Source of the DNA: Proteromonas lacertae
Taxonomy: Eukaryota; Sar; Bigyra; Opalinata; Proteromonadidae
DNA: 64,000 nucleotides
Assembly (NCBI GenBank): GCA_002245135.1
Contig: NGBS01000314.1
Location: 62,001 to 126,000, forward strand
Reading direction: 5' to 3'
The notes below the pieces were generated by a model. That model did not search any database and was not told the origin of the DNA. It saw nothing but the letters and a program-made list of their open reading frames with translations. Each line of letters opens with the position of its first letter. Within the stretch, counting starts at the first letter, position 1. The translations under genes and the position numbers were made by a program. Of this stretch, positions 20,910 to 31,826 are shown piece by piece.

Positions 20910-21970
20910 CAGGGTTGTATAAATCGGTCATGACCGACGGAGAAAACCGATCGGTCGTAGGTCAATAAATAAATGTTGACCGACACCAGGCTGTAGTAAC
21001 TATTAGCTGACCTCCTCCTAAACATGTGATATTAATAATATTATCTAACTGTACATATTGAATTCAAGCTCTATATATCATTCTATAAAATACCGAATTA
21101 ACCGTCGGTCGATGAGCTTTTTTCTTTCTTCATAATTGAATCTAACCTTACCAATGAGTTATTCTATTGTGTTATATATGTAATATAAAGTATAGAATGA
21201 TTATAAAAATTTGAAAGAAAAAATGGCAAACTTTTAGCTTGACATTAATCATTTCTTAAAATTATCATAAATGTATCTAATATAATCTATCATTATATAT
21301 TCTAGGAGTATAGTTTTACCAATTGGAGCGGCTCGTGAAGTTATTGCCTTAAAAGAGGCAAATATGCTTAAACATCTTAATTTTAACTTTTACAAATCCT
21401 TTTGGTATAATATGTTAAAGATAAAAAGCCTTGATAAATGCATTTGCAGTAAAAAGAAAGAGATTAATTATGCCAAATGAAGTACAAGAATATTTGCAAT
21501 ATGATATTCATTACACCTCTGAAACCATTGGAAATATCTGGCTATCATTAAAGTCCAAGTTTCCTAGGGTATACATACTTGCCAAGAACAGTTTAAACAG
21601 TCTAGCAGCATCTTCAGAGCCGGACAAATAAGTAACTTATCCAAATCAAATTTATCATGTGATAGATTACAAATGAAACTGATGATTAGTAGAAATAAAT
21701 AAGAACATAATTATATAAAATACCTAATTATTGTTGAGTATTAAATTGTAATTCTTTATAAAAAGTTAAAAATTATTTAATTGAATTGAAAATATATGAA
21801 TCAAGTATTAAAATATATTATAAGATAGTTTTTATGAAAGGAAAATTAGTATATAATGAATTAAAATAGATTTTATAATATACGGCTTGTAAGGCTTGAC
21901 AGACTGAATGTCAAGGCAAAACCTATAGGTTTTGACCTATCTCCGTCGGTAACCGATAAATACAACCCTG
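20910..21970 (+). mobile_element. Non-autonomous hAT transposon (1061 bp)
   Basis: The ends are CAGGGTTGTATAAATCGGTC and the inverse ...ACCGATAAATACAACCCTG. They are flanked by a perfect 8-bp duplication ATTCAAAC (20902-20909 and 21971-21978), the hAT standard. An inner inverted GACCGACGG/CCGTCGG pair extends the repeat. It retains only the C-terminal part of a transposase, so it must rely on a transposase in trans. Confidence 0.93.
21431..21631 (+). pseudogene. hAT transposase C-terminal (dimerisation) remnant
   Basis: The 66-codon frame contains EVQEYLQYDIHYTSETIGNI followed by WLSLKSKFPRVYILAKNSLN. This matches the hAT family C-terminal dimerisation region, where families read WW-x-x-(N)-x-x-(R/K)FPxLxxLAxxxLxxxA. 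The upstream RNase H-like domain and BED finger are absent, consistent with an internal deletion derivative. Confidence 0.75.
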
Positions 21971-22254
21971 ATTCAAACTATTTATATTAACAAAAAAGTA
22001 TACTGCAGAGGTAGGTCATATAACAAAGTAAATATAAAAGTAACAATTTTTCATCAAGACAAGTAAGAAAATACATTTAGTTTGTTTTAAAAGTGTCTGG
22101 TAGACAAACGGCCAACTATGACAAACGGCGCACAACAACATCCTTCTAATTGGTAAATCAGATTTGACAATTATAATTTTTGAATCTTTATTATTTATTG
22201 TAATATATTAGATGATGAAGAAAAGAAAAAACTAGAAATAGGAAAGACTATTAA

Positions 22255-24154
22255 TTATATTTTAACCTTTTTATTCTTCATCTTCTTTTCTTTCAATTTA
22301 TCAATCTCTTCCTTCTTCTTATTCAATCCATATGTTATTCTTGAATGTAATCTTCTTGCTTGTTTAGGCATCATTATCTGTTTCAATTGTTTTGTTTCTT
22401 CTTCTAATTCTTGCTGATTTTTCTTTCTTTTTATTGCTTTTTCAACTTGCTTTTCTTTCTTCTTCTTTTCCACTTTCACATTCTCAGATGGTAATTCTTT
22501 TTTATCTTTATTCATCTGTTCATCCTCCAATTCATTGCTAAATTCAATTTCTTCCTCACTTGAACTTTCATCATCAATATTACCAGATTTCTTATTCTCT
22601 ATCTCATTTGTAATTACTTCTTTAACTGATTTTAACTTATCTAATTCCATTCTATAATCAGGAATATATCCTTCTTTAGAATCATCAACAAATGGTGATA
22701 AATGAGGCGGTAAGATTGATCCTTCTACATACTTTTCAATTGGTAATAACATCTTTGAATTAATTGAATCATATACCCATTGTGGTTGAATATATTCTCG
22801 ATTTGGATATTTATTATTTGTTATTGGACGATCTACTATTTGATGAGTAATTGTTAAATCATTCTCTTTAAATGGAGATTTTGGATTTTCATAACCAACT
22901 TCACCATTGAAACACTTTATTATAAATTCTAATGATTTAATTGGAACTTCTCGAGATAAGAAAAATTTCAATCCTTTGAAAAGATTGATTAATAATTCAT
23001 TTTGATTATGCTTTTCAATCAATTGTTTTGCTTCTTCACTGTCTTTAAATTCTTCATCTAATTCAATTACATTATCATCTTCGTCTTTATTCTCATCATC
23101 ATCATCATCATCTTTCTCTTCAATTTCTTTGATTTTTATAAGTAAATTCTTCATTTTTTCATTAACTTTACTGTTATTTACTTCCTTTTCTTTTTCTACA
23201 GATAGTTTTGTAGTTTTATTCTTATTCTCTATTTTAATTGAATCTAAATTAACCCCTGATTTATCTAATTCTTCATCTATTTGTGGTGGATATTTATAAC
23301 CAGAGTCGTTGTATAACTTAAACAATATAAATTGCATTAGAATTGTATAAAACTCTAAGAAAGTCTTCATTACATTGAAATCTACATCACTTGGTATGAA
23401 TGGAGTAAATTCATATGGAACAATCCATGTTATTTTCTCACCTTGTATTTCACTCTGATAATATATGCCTTTTATACTTACAAACACTTTTCTTAGTGTA
23501 TGAGATAAACTACAATATAAATCCCATTCTTTTGATAATCTTTGACACATTAAAATTACTTCTGATTTTACAGCTCTGATACTTGGTAAACGAGAAAAAA
23601 GGAAAATCATTGACAAAGCATCATCCAAATCCTTTAATGCATCAATAAAAGTAGGATATCTTTCTTTTATTAAATGATCTATATCATATTGAGGAATATC
23701 ATCATATAATCTTCTAGCACCATCTACATCCTTTTTAAATGATGATTTTTTAACCTATTAAAATGTATTAGAGTATTTTATTATATACCTTCTTCATAAA
23801 TGTCTTAATTTCTCTGAATTTTTCTAAAATTGGTTCATGTGAGCAATATAGAATATCTTTTACGTGATAATATGTTTTATCATGTCCACTGCTCTTATGC
23901 TTTGGATCTCTTGGGTAAATTCCTTTCAAAATACACAATCGCCTTAAATATAAGAATAATTAAATATACCTAAAGTCCTTTAAACTGATTTGTAATCTTT
24001 TTAAAGCTTGACCTCTTGTAATAAACTGAGATGATGATCCTGTTCTTCCTTTCTGAAGTATTTTACCAAATCTATCTAGCTTTCTTTTACTACCAATGTT
24101 TATTGCTTTTGATTTGACTGATTTCTTCTTCGGTTTGCTTCTTTTATGCTTCAT
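22255..24154 (-). CDS. PES1/NOP7: Pescadillo homologue (60S ribosome biogenesis)
   Basis: Pescadillo forms the PeBoW complex (with BOP1 and WDR12) in the nucleolus for 27S/32S pre-rRNA processing. Three exons join: 24154-23970, 23942-23789 and 23754-22255, separated by introns of 27 and 34 nt. The spliced protein runs [58 protein letters not shown] and [20 protein letters not shown], all highly conserved. A BRCT domain follows (FFLSREVP ... ITHQIVDRP ... [13 protein letters not shown]), then LPPHLSPF and a basic/acidic tail. An acidic insert precedes the BRCT. The start at 24154 was chosen because it gives the usual basic N-terminus. Confidence 0.95.
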
Positions 24155-24228
24155 TACTTTTTTGTAATGACAAAAATAGATTCGTTTCACAAATTTCTTT
24201 TTTTTATTTTCTTTCTTTATTATTAAAT

Positions 24229-24976
24229 TCACAACAAAACTTTTATATAAATTAAATTACTATTTAAGTTAACAACACAATTTTTCTTTTTTACTTCTTT
24301 TGAATCAATATTAATTGATAATAACTTTGCAATTCTTTGATTCTCTTGAATCTTATTAACACATTCTTTTCCTAAATCATAAAATGCAATTTCTATGTTT
24401 TGACAATTAAATGCAGAAGTTTCATAGAATTTAATTCCATATTGATCAGCCAATTGTTCACCTTCCAAAGTTGTTACAATCTATTGAATGAATATTAATA
24501 GAATATATACTCTATCACTTGAATCTGACTTATTAGCAATTAACATTTTTATAACACTTGCATCTCCATATTTTGAGATATCTTTCATCCATCTATTGAT
24601 ATTATTAAACGATTCTCTATTTGTAACATCATATATCAACATCACACCTTGAGCACCACGAAAATAAGCGACTGTTATTGTTCTAAACCTTTCCTGACCA
24701 GCTGTATCCCATATCTTTTATACATGAAGAATATTAAACACTTACTTGTAATTTAACACGCTTATGATCCATTGTGAGAAACTTAGTTTTAAAATCAATT
24801 CCTATTGTTGTTATAAATGTATCTGAAAACATATTATTTGTATATCGAAGTAGCATAGATGTTTTTCCAACTCCTAATACAATATAAATATGATATTTTT
24901 TACCACTATCACCAATCATCAACAACTTCGTTTGTATATCATATGGATTTTCATTATTAATAAAGTAGTTACTCAT
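24229..24976 (-). CDS. Rab-family small GTPase
   Basis: Rab GTPases direct vesicle traffic. Introns at 24874-24903 (30 nt, open and a multiple of three), 24715-24745 (31 nt) and near 24480-24509 are removed. The protein then reads KLLMIGDSGVGKTSML (P-loop), TTIGIDFKTKF (switch I and RabF1), WDTAGQERFRTIT (switch II), NKSD and ETSAFN. The closest type by eye is Rab8/Rab1-like. The C-terminus is odd: a single Cys (KKKNCVV) is followed by 14 further residues, so no CC or CAAX prenylation motif is visible. An unrecognised last intron is possible. Confidence 0.92.
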
Positions 24977-25198
24977 ATCTATTCGTTTTCTATAAAATTA
25001 ACCCAATTATCACGAAGATTTGAAATATATATCCTTTATCTTCTTCAATTATTTGATTGTGTGATTTTTATTTAGTATATAATTTATATTTGTTTTATTG
25101 CTATTTCATGTTTTCATTGATGAAATAAATGATATTTTATAAAAATAGAAACTTGGCTTGAGGTTTTGTTTTTGAATTTTTTTATGTCTTAATAACAA
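24977..25198. promoter_or_regulatory. Bidirectional spacer, Rab / CCP5
   Basis: The Rab and CCP5 genes start back to back with 222 bp between ATGs, so both promoters must lie here or inside the genes. The sequence is AT-rich, with CTTGGCTTGAGGTTTTG about 40 bp before the CCP5 ATG. No proven motif. Confidence 0.45.
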
Positions 25199-27227
25199 AT
25201 GAGGGAAATTATAGATAATTTAACATTTAACTCAGATTTTGATTCTGGAAATCTGATGAAAGTTAAAAAAGTATTTAATTCAACAAATTAATGTGAATAG
25301 AATGATAAAGGAGAGTATGAATTATGGATTAATTCTGATGGATGGGAATTTGGGATTATTACAAAGTATAATAGTTATATTTAGTAAATAGTATGTCTTC
25401 TTGGTTTTATTTCAGTGTAACAGGAGGAGAAATTGATCAAGTAATAACACTGAAGGTTGTAAATTTGAATAAGCAATCCCCTTTATACTCAAATGATTAT
25501 CGTGTTATTCAAAAAACAGTTCCTACAGATATTGATTGGAAAAGATCTGGGTATGTCATTTCTATAACATTAATATTATAGTCCTGTAATACACAATAAA
25601 GAAGAAAACACATTTTCAATAAGTTGGAATTATATGTTTGAAAGTTCAACAGTTACTGTGTTTTTTGCATTTTGTTATCCTTATTCTTATGAAACTATTG
25701 TAGCATATATGAATAATTGTGATTTTAGACACTATAGTGGTGATTATTCTTCAATGGATATGTATTATAATCGTGAGTTATTAATATATACACCAGAAAG
25801 GAGGAGAATTGATTTATTAACTGTATTTCATTTATTATTGAGTATATTTATAGATATCTTCAAGTCATGATAAGATTGTAGATCAAGAAGAAATAATTGA
25901 TGATTTATTTCCAGAAGGTATGTCTCATAGACCAATGAGATATCCTGGAAAGCCTGTAGTATTTGTCAGTGCAAGAGTTCATCCAGGAGAAACTCCTGGT
26001 TCATATATGATGGAAGGATTTCTTAATTTTATAATGAGTAAAGATAAAAGAGCAGAGAGATTAAGAAATATATATGTGTTTAATATAGTTCCAGTAATTA
26101 ATCCTGATGGTGTTGCTAGAGGGTATTACAGAACTGATATATATGGTGAAAATTTGAATAGATTCTATGATGAACCAAATTTAGAAAAACAACCAGCAAT
26201 ATATGCAATTAAAAAGTTATTAGAATATCACTCAAATAAAGGTAATTTATATTTATATTTGGATTATCATGCTCATGCATCTAAAAGAGCAATATTCACA
26301 TATGGAAATCATTGTACAACTCTTGAAGAACAAATTGACAATCTTTTATTTATATCTTTTTATAAGAATAGTAATTTATTATAATGAATATTCTTTAATT
26401 TATAATATAACCTTACTTCGTATCACTTAATACTCCTTATTTTGATTTAAATCAATGTGTATTTTCAGTAAAAGGAATGAAATCGAAAGACAAGAAAGAT
26501 AAAGGAAAAACAAAAGAAGGATCTGGAAGAGTGGCTATATATAAATCATTCAATTGTATTCATTGTTATACATTAGAAAGTAATTATAACGATGGATTAA
26601 GAATACATCCAACAACTGTTGCATCAGGAGATGGTTCAGAATGTGCAACTCCACCAAGATTAAATCCACAGTTAGTAAAATATACACCAGCAATATGGAG
26701 AGAGATGGGAAAAGCATCAGCAATAGCTATGTTGGTATAATTAGGATTATTTAATTATTATTATAGGATATAAGAGATGAAAATCCGTGGAGTAGAATTA
26801 ATACAAGTTTTTATGGATCATTATCTGGTCTTCAAGAGCATATTAAGTCAAGATTAAAAAATGATGTAGATTATAGACAATACTTTCCACCTGATCCTCC
26901 AAAAGAAGTATCACCTAAAAGGAGTATGTATTTGATCATTTATATAGTTTAATAGCTGTATTAAAACAAGCAGTTGTTCCAATTGTTTTCCCTCCTCCAA
27001 AAGCTCCAAATACAGGAAGTGGATTACCTCCACCAGCTGTAATAAAATATAGAAATAGAAAACCAGTCAGATCAATCAGTCCCATTGTTGTGCCAAAACA
27101 CAATATCGGAGATGAGGTATTTAGTGGAATTGGAAGGTATAGTCCAGTAGTTTGTGAAAATAAAGATGCAATGAGATATCCAATGAGACCTTCAAGAGTA
27201 AAACATAATAATTCAAAATGTAAATAG
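25199..27227 (+). CDS. AGBL5: Cytosolic carboxypeptidase CCP5-like (tubulin deglutamylase)
   Basis: CCP5 removes glutamates, including branch points, from tubulin tails in cilia. Eight exons give 595 residues in one frame: 25199-25270, 25301-25365, 25392-25550, 25582-25822, 25854-26351, 26411-26734, 26767-26923 and 26956-27227. It begins NSDFDSGNLMKV, then SWFYFSV. The M14 site includes ARVHPGETPGS (zinc H and E), NPDGVARGYYRTD with ENLNRFY, and LDYHAHASKRAIFTYGNH. TKEGSGRVAIYK and HCYTLESNYN are CCP5-type. Six introns are GT-AG, 26-32 nt. The fifth (26352-26410) lacks GT and looks U12-type. Confidence 0.93.
26352..26410 (+). other. Probable U12-type (AT-AA) intron in CCP5
   Basis: Removing these 59 nt joins DNLLF to PYFVSLNTPYF in frame, matching the CCP5 family (human reads MLYPKLISLN). 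The 5' end ATATCTTTTT differs from the U12 consensus ATATCCTTTT at one base. TTCTTTAAT lies 12 nt from the 3' end, like the U12 branch site TTCCTTAAY. The intron ends ATATAA; ending at AC would shift the frame. Confidence 0.7.
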
Positions 27228-27358
27228 GTTTAATTCAATCATTTTGTTAAATATAAAATGTATTCTTAATTCTGTAAATAAACATAATATAATAACTATT
27301 AAAATACATTACAAATACTAATAAAAGAAATATAACAGAAATCACTTTGGCGGTCTAA

Positions 27359-29518
27359 TTAATCATAAAAATATAACAAGTTAAAATACTTTGATATAAT
27401 ATTCAATTGAGGTAATAAATGACCTGTTGTTAAACTAGCATCAAACTGAATCTCAGCCTATATGATAGTTAATTACATAAATCCATACATGTTTTGTATT
27501 TCCTCCTCCAGGTGTCATTGGACTGGCATTACTACCTGTATCTCTAACAAAACTACGTTTTCTACCTCCACTAGGTGTTGGTGCATTTACTGGTGAGACT
27601 AATGCTCTTGAATTTCTGTTGTAACTTTTTATAGTTTTTAATGGAGATGGAGCTAAACTAGCCAATCGTTTATCTATCATTTTACCATTTCCTGAATTAA
27701 TAGAACCAGCAACACCATTAAGAAATGGATGTTTCAATATATGAGTTGCTGATATTCTTTGTCTTTTATCAATACACACCATTCGTGATAATAAATCCTA
27801 ATTGAAATAAATAGATCAAATTATACTAATAAAGCTGGTGAATATCTTTGGAATTCTGGTCTTTGTAATGCATCATTCAATTTCTTTGATCTTCTAATGA
27901 AATATTAATATATATATATTATACGCATCATATGCTGATTGATCTTTTCCTTCAGGTAATCTCATATCATTATCTGGTCCAATAACTAAATCCATTAGAA
28001 TAATACCTAAACTGTAAATATCTACAGTACAACCATCATATGCTTCACCTGCTAAGATCTATTATATATAAAAATATTTAAAGAATATAATACTTCTGGA
28101 GCAATATAACCTGGTGATCCACAATATTGTTTTAGTAATTGTCCTGGTGTTGTTTTTATTGACAAACCAAAATCAGTCAGTTTAGCATTTCCATCATCAT
28201 CAAATAGTATATTCTCACTATTAAAACATATTGGTTATAACTGACTATAATAATTATACGGCTTTAGATCTCTATGAGCAATTGCTCTTGTATGACAATA
28301 ATCAATAGCACTGGCTATTTGAAAAAATATTTTCTTTATCATATCTTCTCTCAACTCACTACCTGCATTACAGAGAAAATGTCTCAAATCTCCACCTCCT
28401 AGATGTTCTAACACAATATAAATGAAGTTCTGTGTATGTTCAACCCCTAATAATCTTACTATATTTTGATGTGTTAATATTGTCATTAATTTAATCTCAG
28501 CTTCAATTGCTTCTAAATCTTCAATATTGTGTAACTTTTCTTTTGATAATTGTTTTATTGCCACTTTCTGTCCAGTTTCCGTATTTCTTCCTAATCTAAC
28601 AGTACCAAAACCTCCTTTTCCTAATACAATATCTAAATCATATATTCCTATATGATCATCAGTTTCCTTCACTTTAGATATTGGAGGAATTGTACTGAAT
28701 TTATATGGTCTTAAATATTTCCATAACAGTGTATCTATTTTCTTTGTTAAATTTATTATTTCATTTTTATAATCATCAATTCCTTGTGGTTTTATTAAAG
28801 CATTTTTATCACAACAACTATCATTACTTGAATCTTGTTGATGTTTTAAAGGTGATGTGTCTGATGATGAAATGTCTGTTGAAGGAGGTATAATATTCAT
28901 ATTATTTCTATTATTGTTGGCATTTGAATGAGCATTTTCATTAGCTGGTTGTGCTTTCATTGAATACATTATCTGCAATAACTATAATAATTGAATATAT
29001 ACGGCTAATCTTGCTAAAAACTGATCTTTAGTGTATGGAGCAATATATACATCAGTTACACCAAAATTTTGACATTCTATAGCTGTTTTAATATTATTAG
29101 GCTCACATAATAACAACACTCTTGGACATTTTAAACTATATTACAATAATATATTGAATTTAGAAAATACGTTTTTTGCAAACGCTGTTTTATTCTAGTA
29201 AACGCTTTCAAAGCATTTGCTGCTATTTTTATATAATATAATAAACAAATACCTGGCATTCCAGCATGTTCTAAATCAATAATAAACACTTCTGCTGTGT
29301 TTCCTGTTGCTAATTTCTGAATACATTCATTTGTACTTCCTTTTGTTACAATTTCAATTCCTTTATCCTATATATTAAAATATAATAGATAAAACTCATA
29401 ATACTAAAACAAACTCACATATTAAATCCACTATTGATGTTTCTGTAGATGCTATTAATAAAGATTTAGGAAATAATGTATTGTCTTCTAAGCTTGGAGG
29501 ACTTGAAGGTGTTTGCAT
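27359..29518 (-). CDS. Ser/Thr kinase with N-terminal receiver-like domain
   Basis: About ten short GT-AG introns (29-42 nt) are removed, for example 29368-29404, 29223-29252, 29136-29170, 28973-29002 and 28218-28259. Residues 15-130 then look like a response-regulator receiver fold: PKSLLIAST, VFIIDLEHAGMP (phospho-acceptor-like Asp), PRVLLLCEP and GVTDVYIAPYTKDQFLARL. The acidic pair and conserved Lys are lost, suggesting a pseudo-receiver. The kinase domain is complete: GKGGFGTV, AIKQL, HRDLKPEN (across an intron), TDFGLS, GYIAPE and an HPFL end; it is CAMK-like. A Ser/Pro-rich tail ends at 27359. Confidence 0.85.
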
Positions 29519-29797
29519 TTACAATTTATGTATTAAATATCAGATTCTGTAAGAAAAAATATAATAAAATATAACAGAACTATTCTTTTCCGTTTATATC
29601 GTTTAGATAAGAAAGAAAAGAAAGAAGAAAATAATCGTTACAAAATATAATCAAGCTATGCTTGATCAAAATAAATTTAAATCTTTTAATTTAATCATCT
29701 TCTGTATTACTTAATACTCTAAAAAACAAATACTTTAAAATAATTAAAATAACATAAAAAAAAGAAAAGAAAAATAAAGTAAAACAGTAGAGATTAT

Positions 29798-31221
29798 TTA
29801 TCTTAAACACATAGATTTGGTTTTTATAGATTTTCCATTATTACTACTATTTTTACCACTTTTGCTTGAATTGCCAAACACTTTCCAAAATCTCAATGTT
29901 TCATCAACAGAAGATGTGCAAACTGTTTCTCCATCTGGTGATACACACATATTCAATATTCTTCCTGTATGACCTTTTAATTCTTGCATTAAATTCATTG
30001 AAGGGTAATTCCAAAGACTTAATTGATTTTTACTATATCCATGACTGGAGAGTATTTCTTTCTCATATTTATTCCATAACAAACCACTAACTTGAGAACC
30101 AGTGTCAATACTATTCAATAACGAATTATTATTTATATTCCATAGTTTTATTGTTCTATCAGCAGTTCCTCCTCCAGATGCTAAAATATTTCGTTGATAT
30201 GGAGACCAAGCTAATGCTTTCACTGCTGCCGTATGTTCTGTATAAACACTTCTTGGTTCAACATGTTCACCTGTTAATGTTCCATTCCAAATACAAACAG
30301 CATTATCATTTGCGCCAGATGCTAAATATGAACCATCATTTGACCATTTTAATCCACATATCTCTTGTGTATGATGTTCTAAATGAGCAATATCGTGATT
30401 AGCTAACCTTGTATCATGATTAATAATTAAACCATCTCTACTTCCACTTGATAATAAAGCTTCATTCCAATCTAATGCCGAAACACGACTAATATGACCT
30501 GAAAAACTTCTAATACGTTTTTGTTCATTCACATCCCAAATCTGTATTTGATGTGATGATGTACCAAATGATAAATAACTTCCATCTTTTGAAAATGAAA
30601 CAGAGGATATATAATCTTCTAAATTTTGAGTATCAAATAATTCTATTGTATTTCCATTTGTTGCATTATACAGATATATTGATGTTTCAAGTGCAATTGC
30701 TATAATATTTGTACTACTCCATGATAATAGATTTAAGTAATAATCATCTCTGATATTTGGACAATCTAAAGTCTTATCACATGTTGATGGAACTTCTCTT
30801 GTCTTAATTGTAATTGATTCCTTTATTACATTATCAGAATATAACACTCTACTAGATGTTGAAAATACTGCTTGAGATTCAGGAGCCTTTTCTTTGAAGG
30901 CCAAAACACGATGGTCTTGTTGTTCAACATCTAAATTCTTAGCAAGAGTATTTTTAAAAGCTTCTTTCTTTTGACTACTACACATAGATGGTGTTTGTTC
31001 ATTTGACTGTTTTGAAAAATATGTGTTTTCTAAGTTCATTGCACATCTATTTGGTATATAACGATCACTCTATTTTAATGAAATATTAATAATGTTTATA
31101 CACTTGGTGAATCTGTCAACACTTCCTTTTCTAATGCTTTCCTTCTCCATCTTGGTGTTTTACTAGTTTGAGTATATTTACTTAAATCTAATAATTCTTC
31201 TAATTCTAATGACTCTGCCAT
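29798..31221 (-). CDS. CDC20/FZR1-like: CDC20/CDH1-type activator of the APC/C
   Basis: These WD40 proteins bring substrates and activate the anaphase-promoting complex. Exon 1 (31221-31102) encodes MAESLELEELLDLSKYTQTS; a 32-nt intron (31070-31101) follows. Exon 2 opens with SDRYIPNRCAMNLENTYF, which includes a C-box-like DRYIPNR. Seven WD repeats follow, with family signatures such as DDYYLNLLSWSSTN, ISRVSALDWNE and SGGGTADRTIKLWN. The C-terminus is CLR rather than the usual Ile-Arg tail, a conservative change. Which of the two activators it is cannot be settled by eye. Confidence 0.93.
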
Positions 31222-31386
31222 TGGTGAATATATATGTTTAATCTAAAAGAAGTAATTAAAAAATGAATAAAAAACAAAAATAAAAATACAACTGTCAAAC
31301 TTCTATCAAACTTAAACTGTCATTTCAAAATAGATTTGAAAAACCCAAAATAATCAAAATAAAACAATTACACAATTAAATATTAA

Positions 31387-31826
31387 TTATATACTCTCTC
31401 CTTCATAATTCTCTTCACTTTCTTCATTGATTATTGATTCATCTTCTTCATCCATTTCATTCAACGGTAATTCTTTAAGAAAAGTAGATGGTCCTTCTAT
31501 TACTGTGCTATTTGCTTCAGCAATCAATTGTTGAGGAGAAGGAGTTGCTTTTCTAAGTTTTCTTTTTGGTTGAGCAGTTAAATTTGGGTTTAATGACAAT
31601 AACATTTGTGGTTCTTCAGCATTTTCATCAATTGTTGTTAAATCAGTTGTTGCTCCAGCTAATTCTGGTGGTAATGTTGGTTCTGCCTACAGTATCAGCA
31701 ACTTCATCTCTCTCTTCATCATCTTCTTCAAAATTGTCATACTCTTCATCATCTTCATCTATTTGTTCATCAATGTCATTCTTCTTTTTAGTTTTCTCTT
31801 CATCTTTTTTCTTATTTGCATCACTA
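31387..31826 (-). CDS. Acidic tail exons of the tandem kinase, or a separate small gene
   Basis: After the kinase frame ends at 31827, the acidic coding continues in another frame (NSDANKKKDEEKTK ... EEYDNFEEDDEERDE). After another frame change near 31700 it ends with KRKLRKATPSPQQL, EGPSTFLKELPLNEMDEEDE. A 22-nt GT...AG piece near 31832-31853 and a 16-nt piece near 31693 could be introns, or the changes may be single-base indels. The ending closely matches that of the gene at 40902-41332. I cannot tell whether this belongs to the kinase. Confidence 0.5.

Larger units (their letters stand above)
20432..22137. mobile_element. Family-A palindromic element carrying a hAT insertion
   Basis: The left end TATTGTGCGCCGTTTGTCAT and right end ...AACGGCGCACAACA are flanked by a perfect 5-bp duplication ACATC (20427-20431 and 22138-22142). 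The right arm is split at 20910 by a hAT derivative. The right end lies about 115 bp beyond the 3' end of pescadillo. Confidence 0.9.

Noticed and set aside
20432-22137. LTR retrotransposon, because of TG...CA ends and 5-bp duplication
   Set aside because: The ends are inverted, not direct, repeats, and there is no gag, protease, reverse transcriptase or primer-binding site.
26364-26469. A GT-AG intron in CCP5 from GTAATT to TTTTCAG
   Set aside because: It would remove the conserved PYFVSLNTPYFDLNQCVF stretch and leave the wrong frame; the ATATC intron keeps both.
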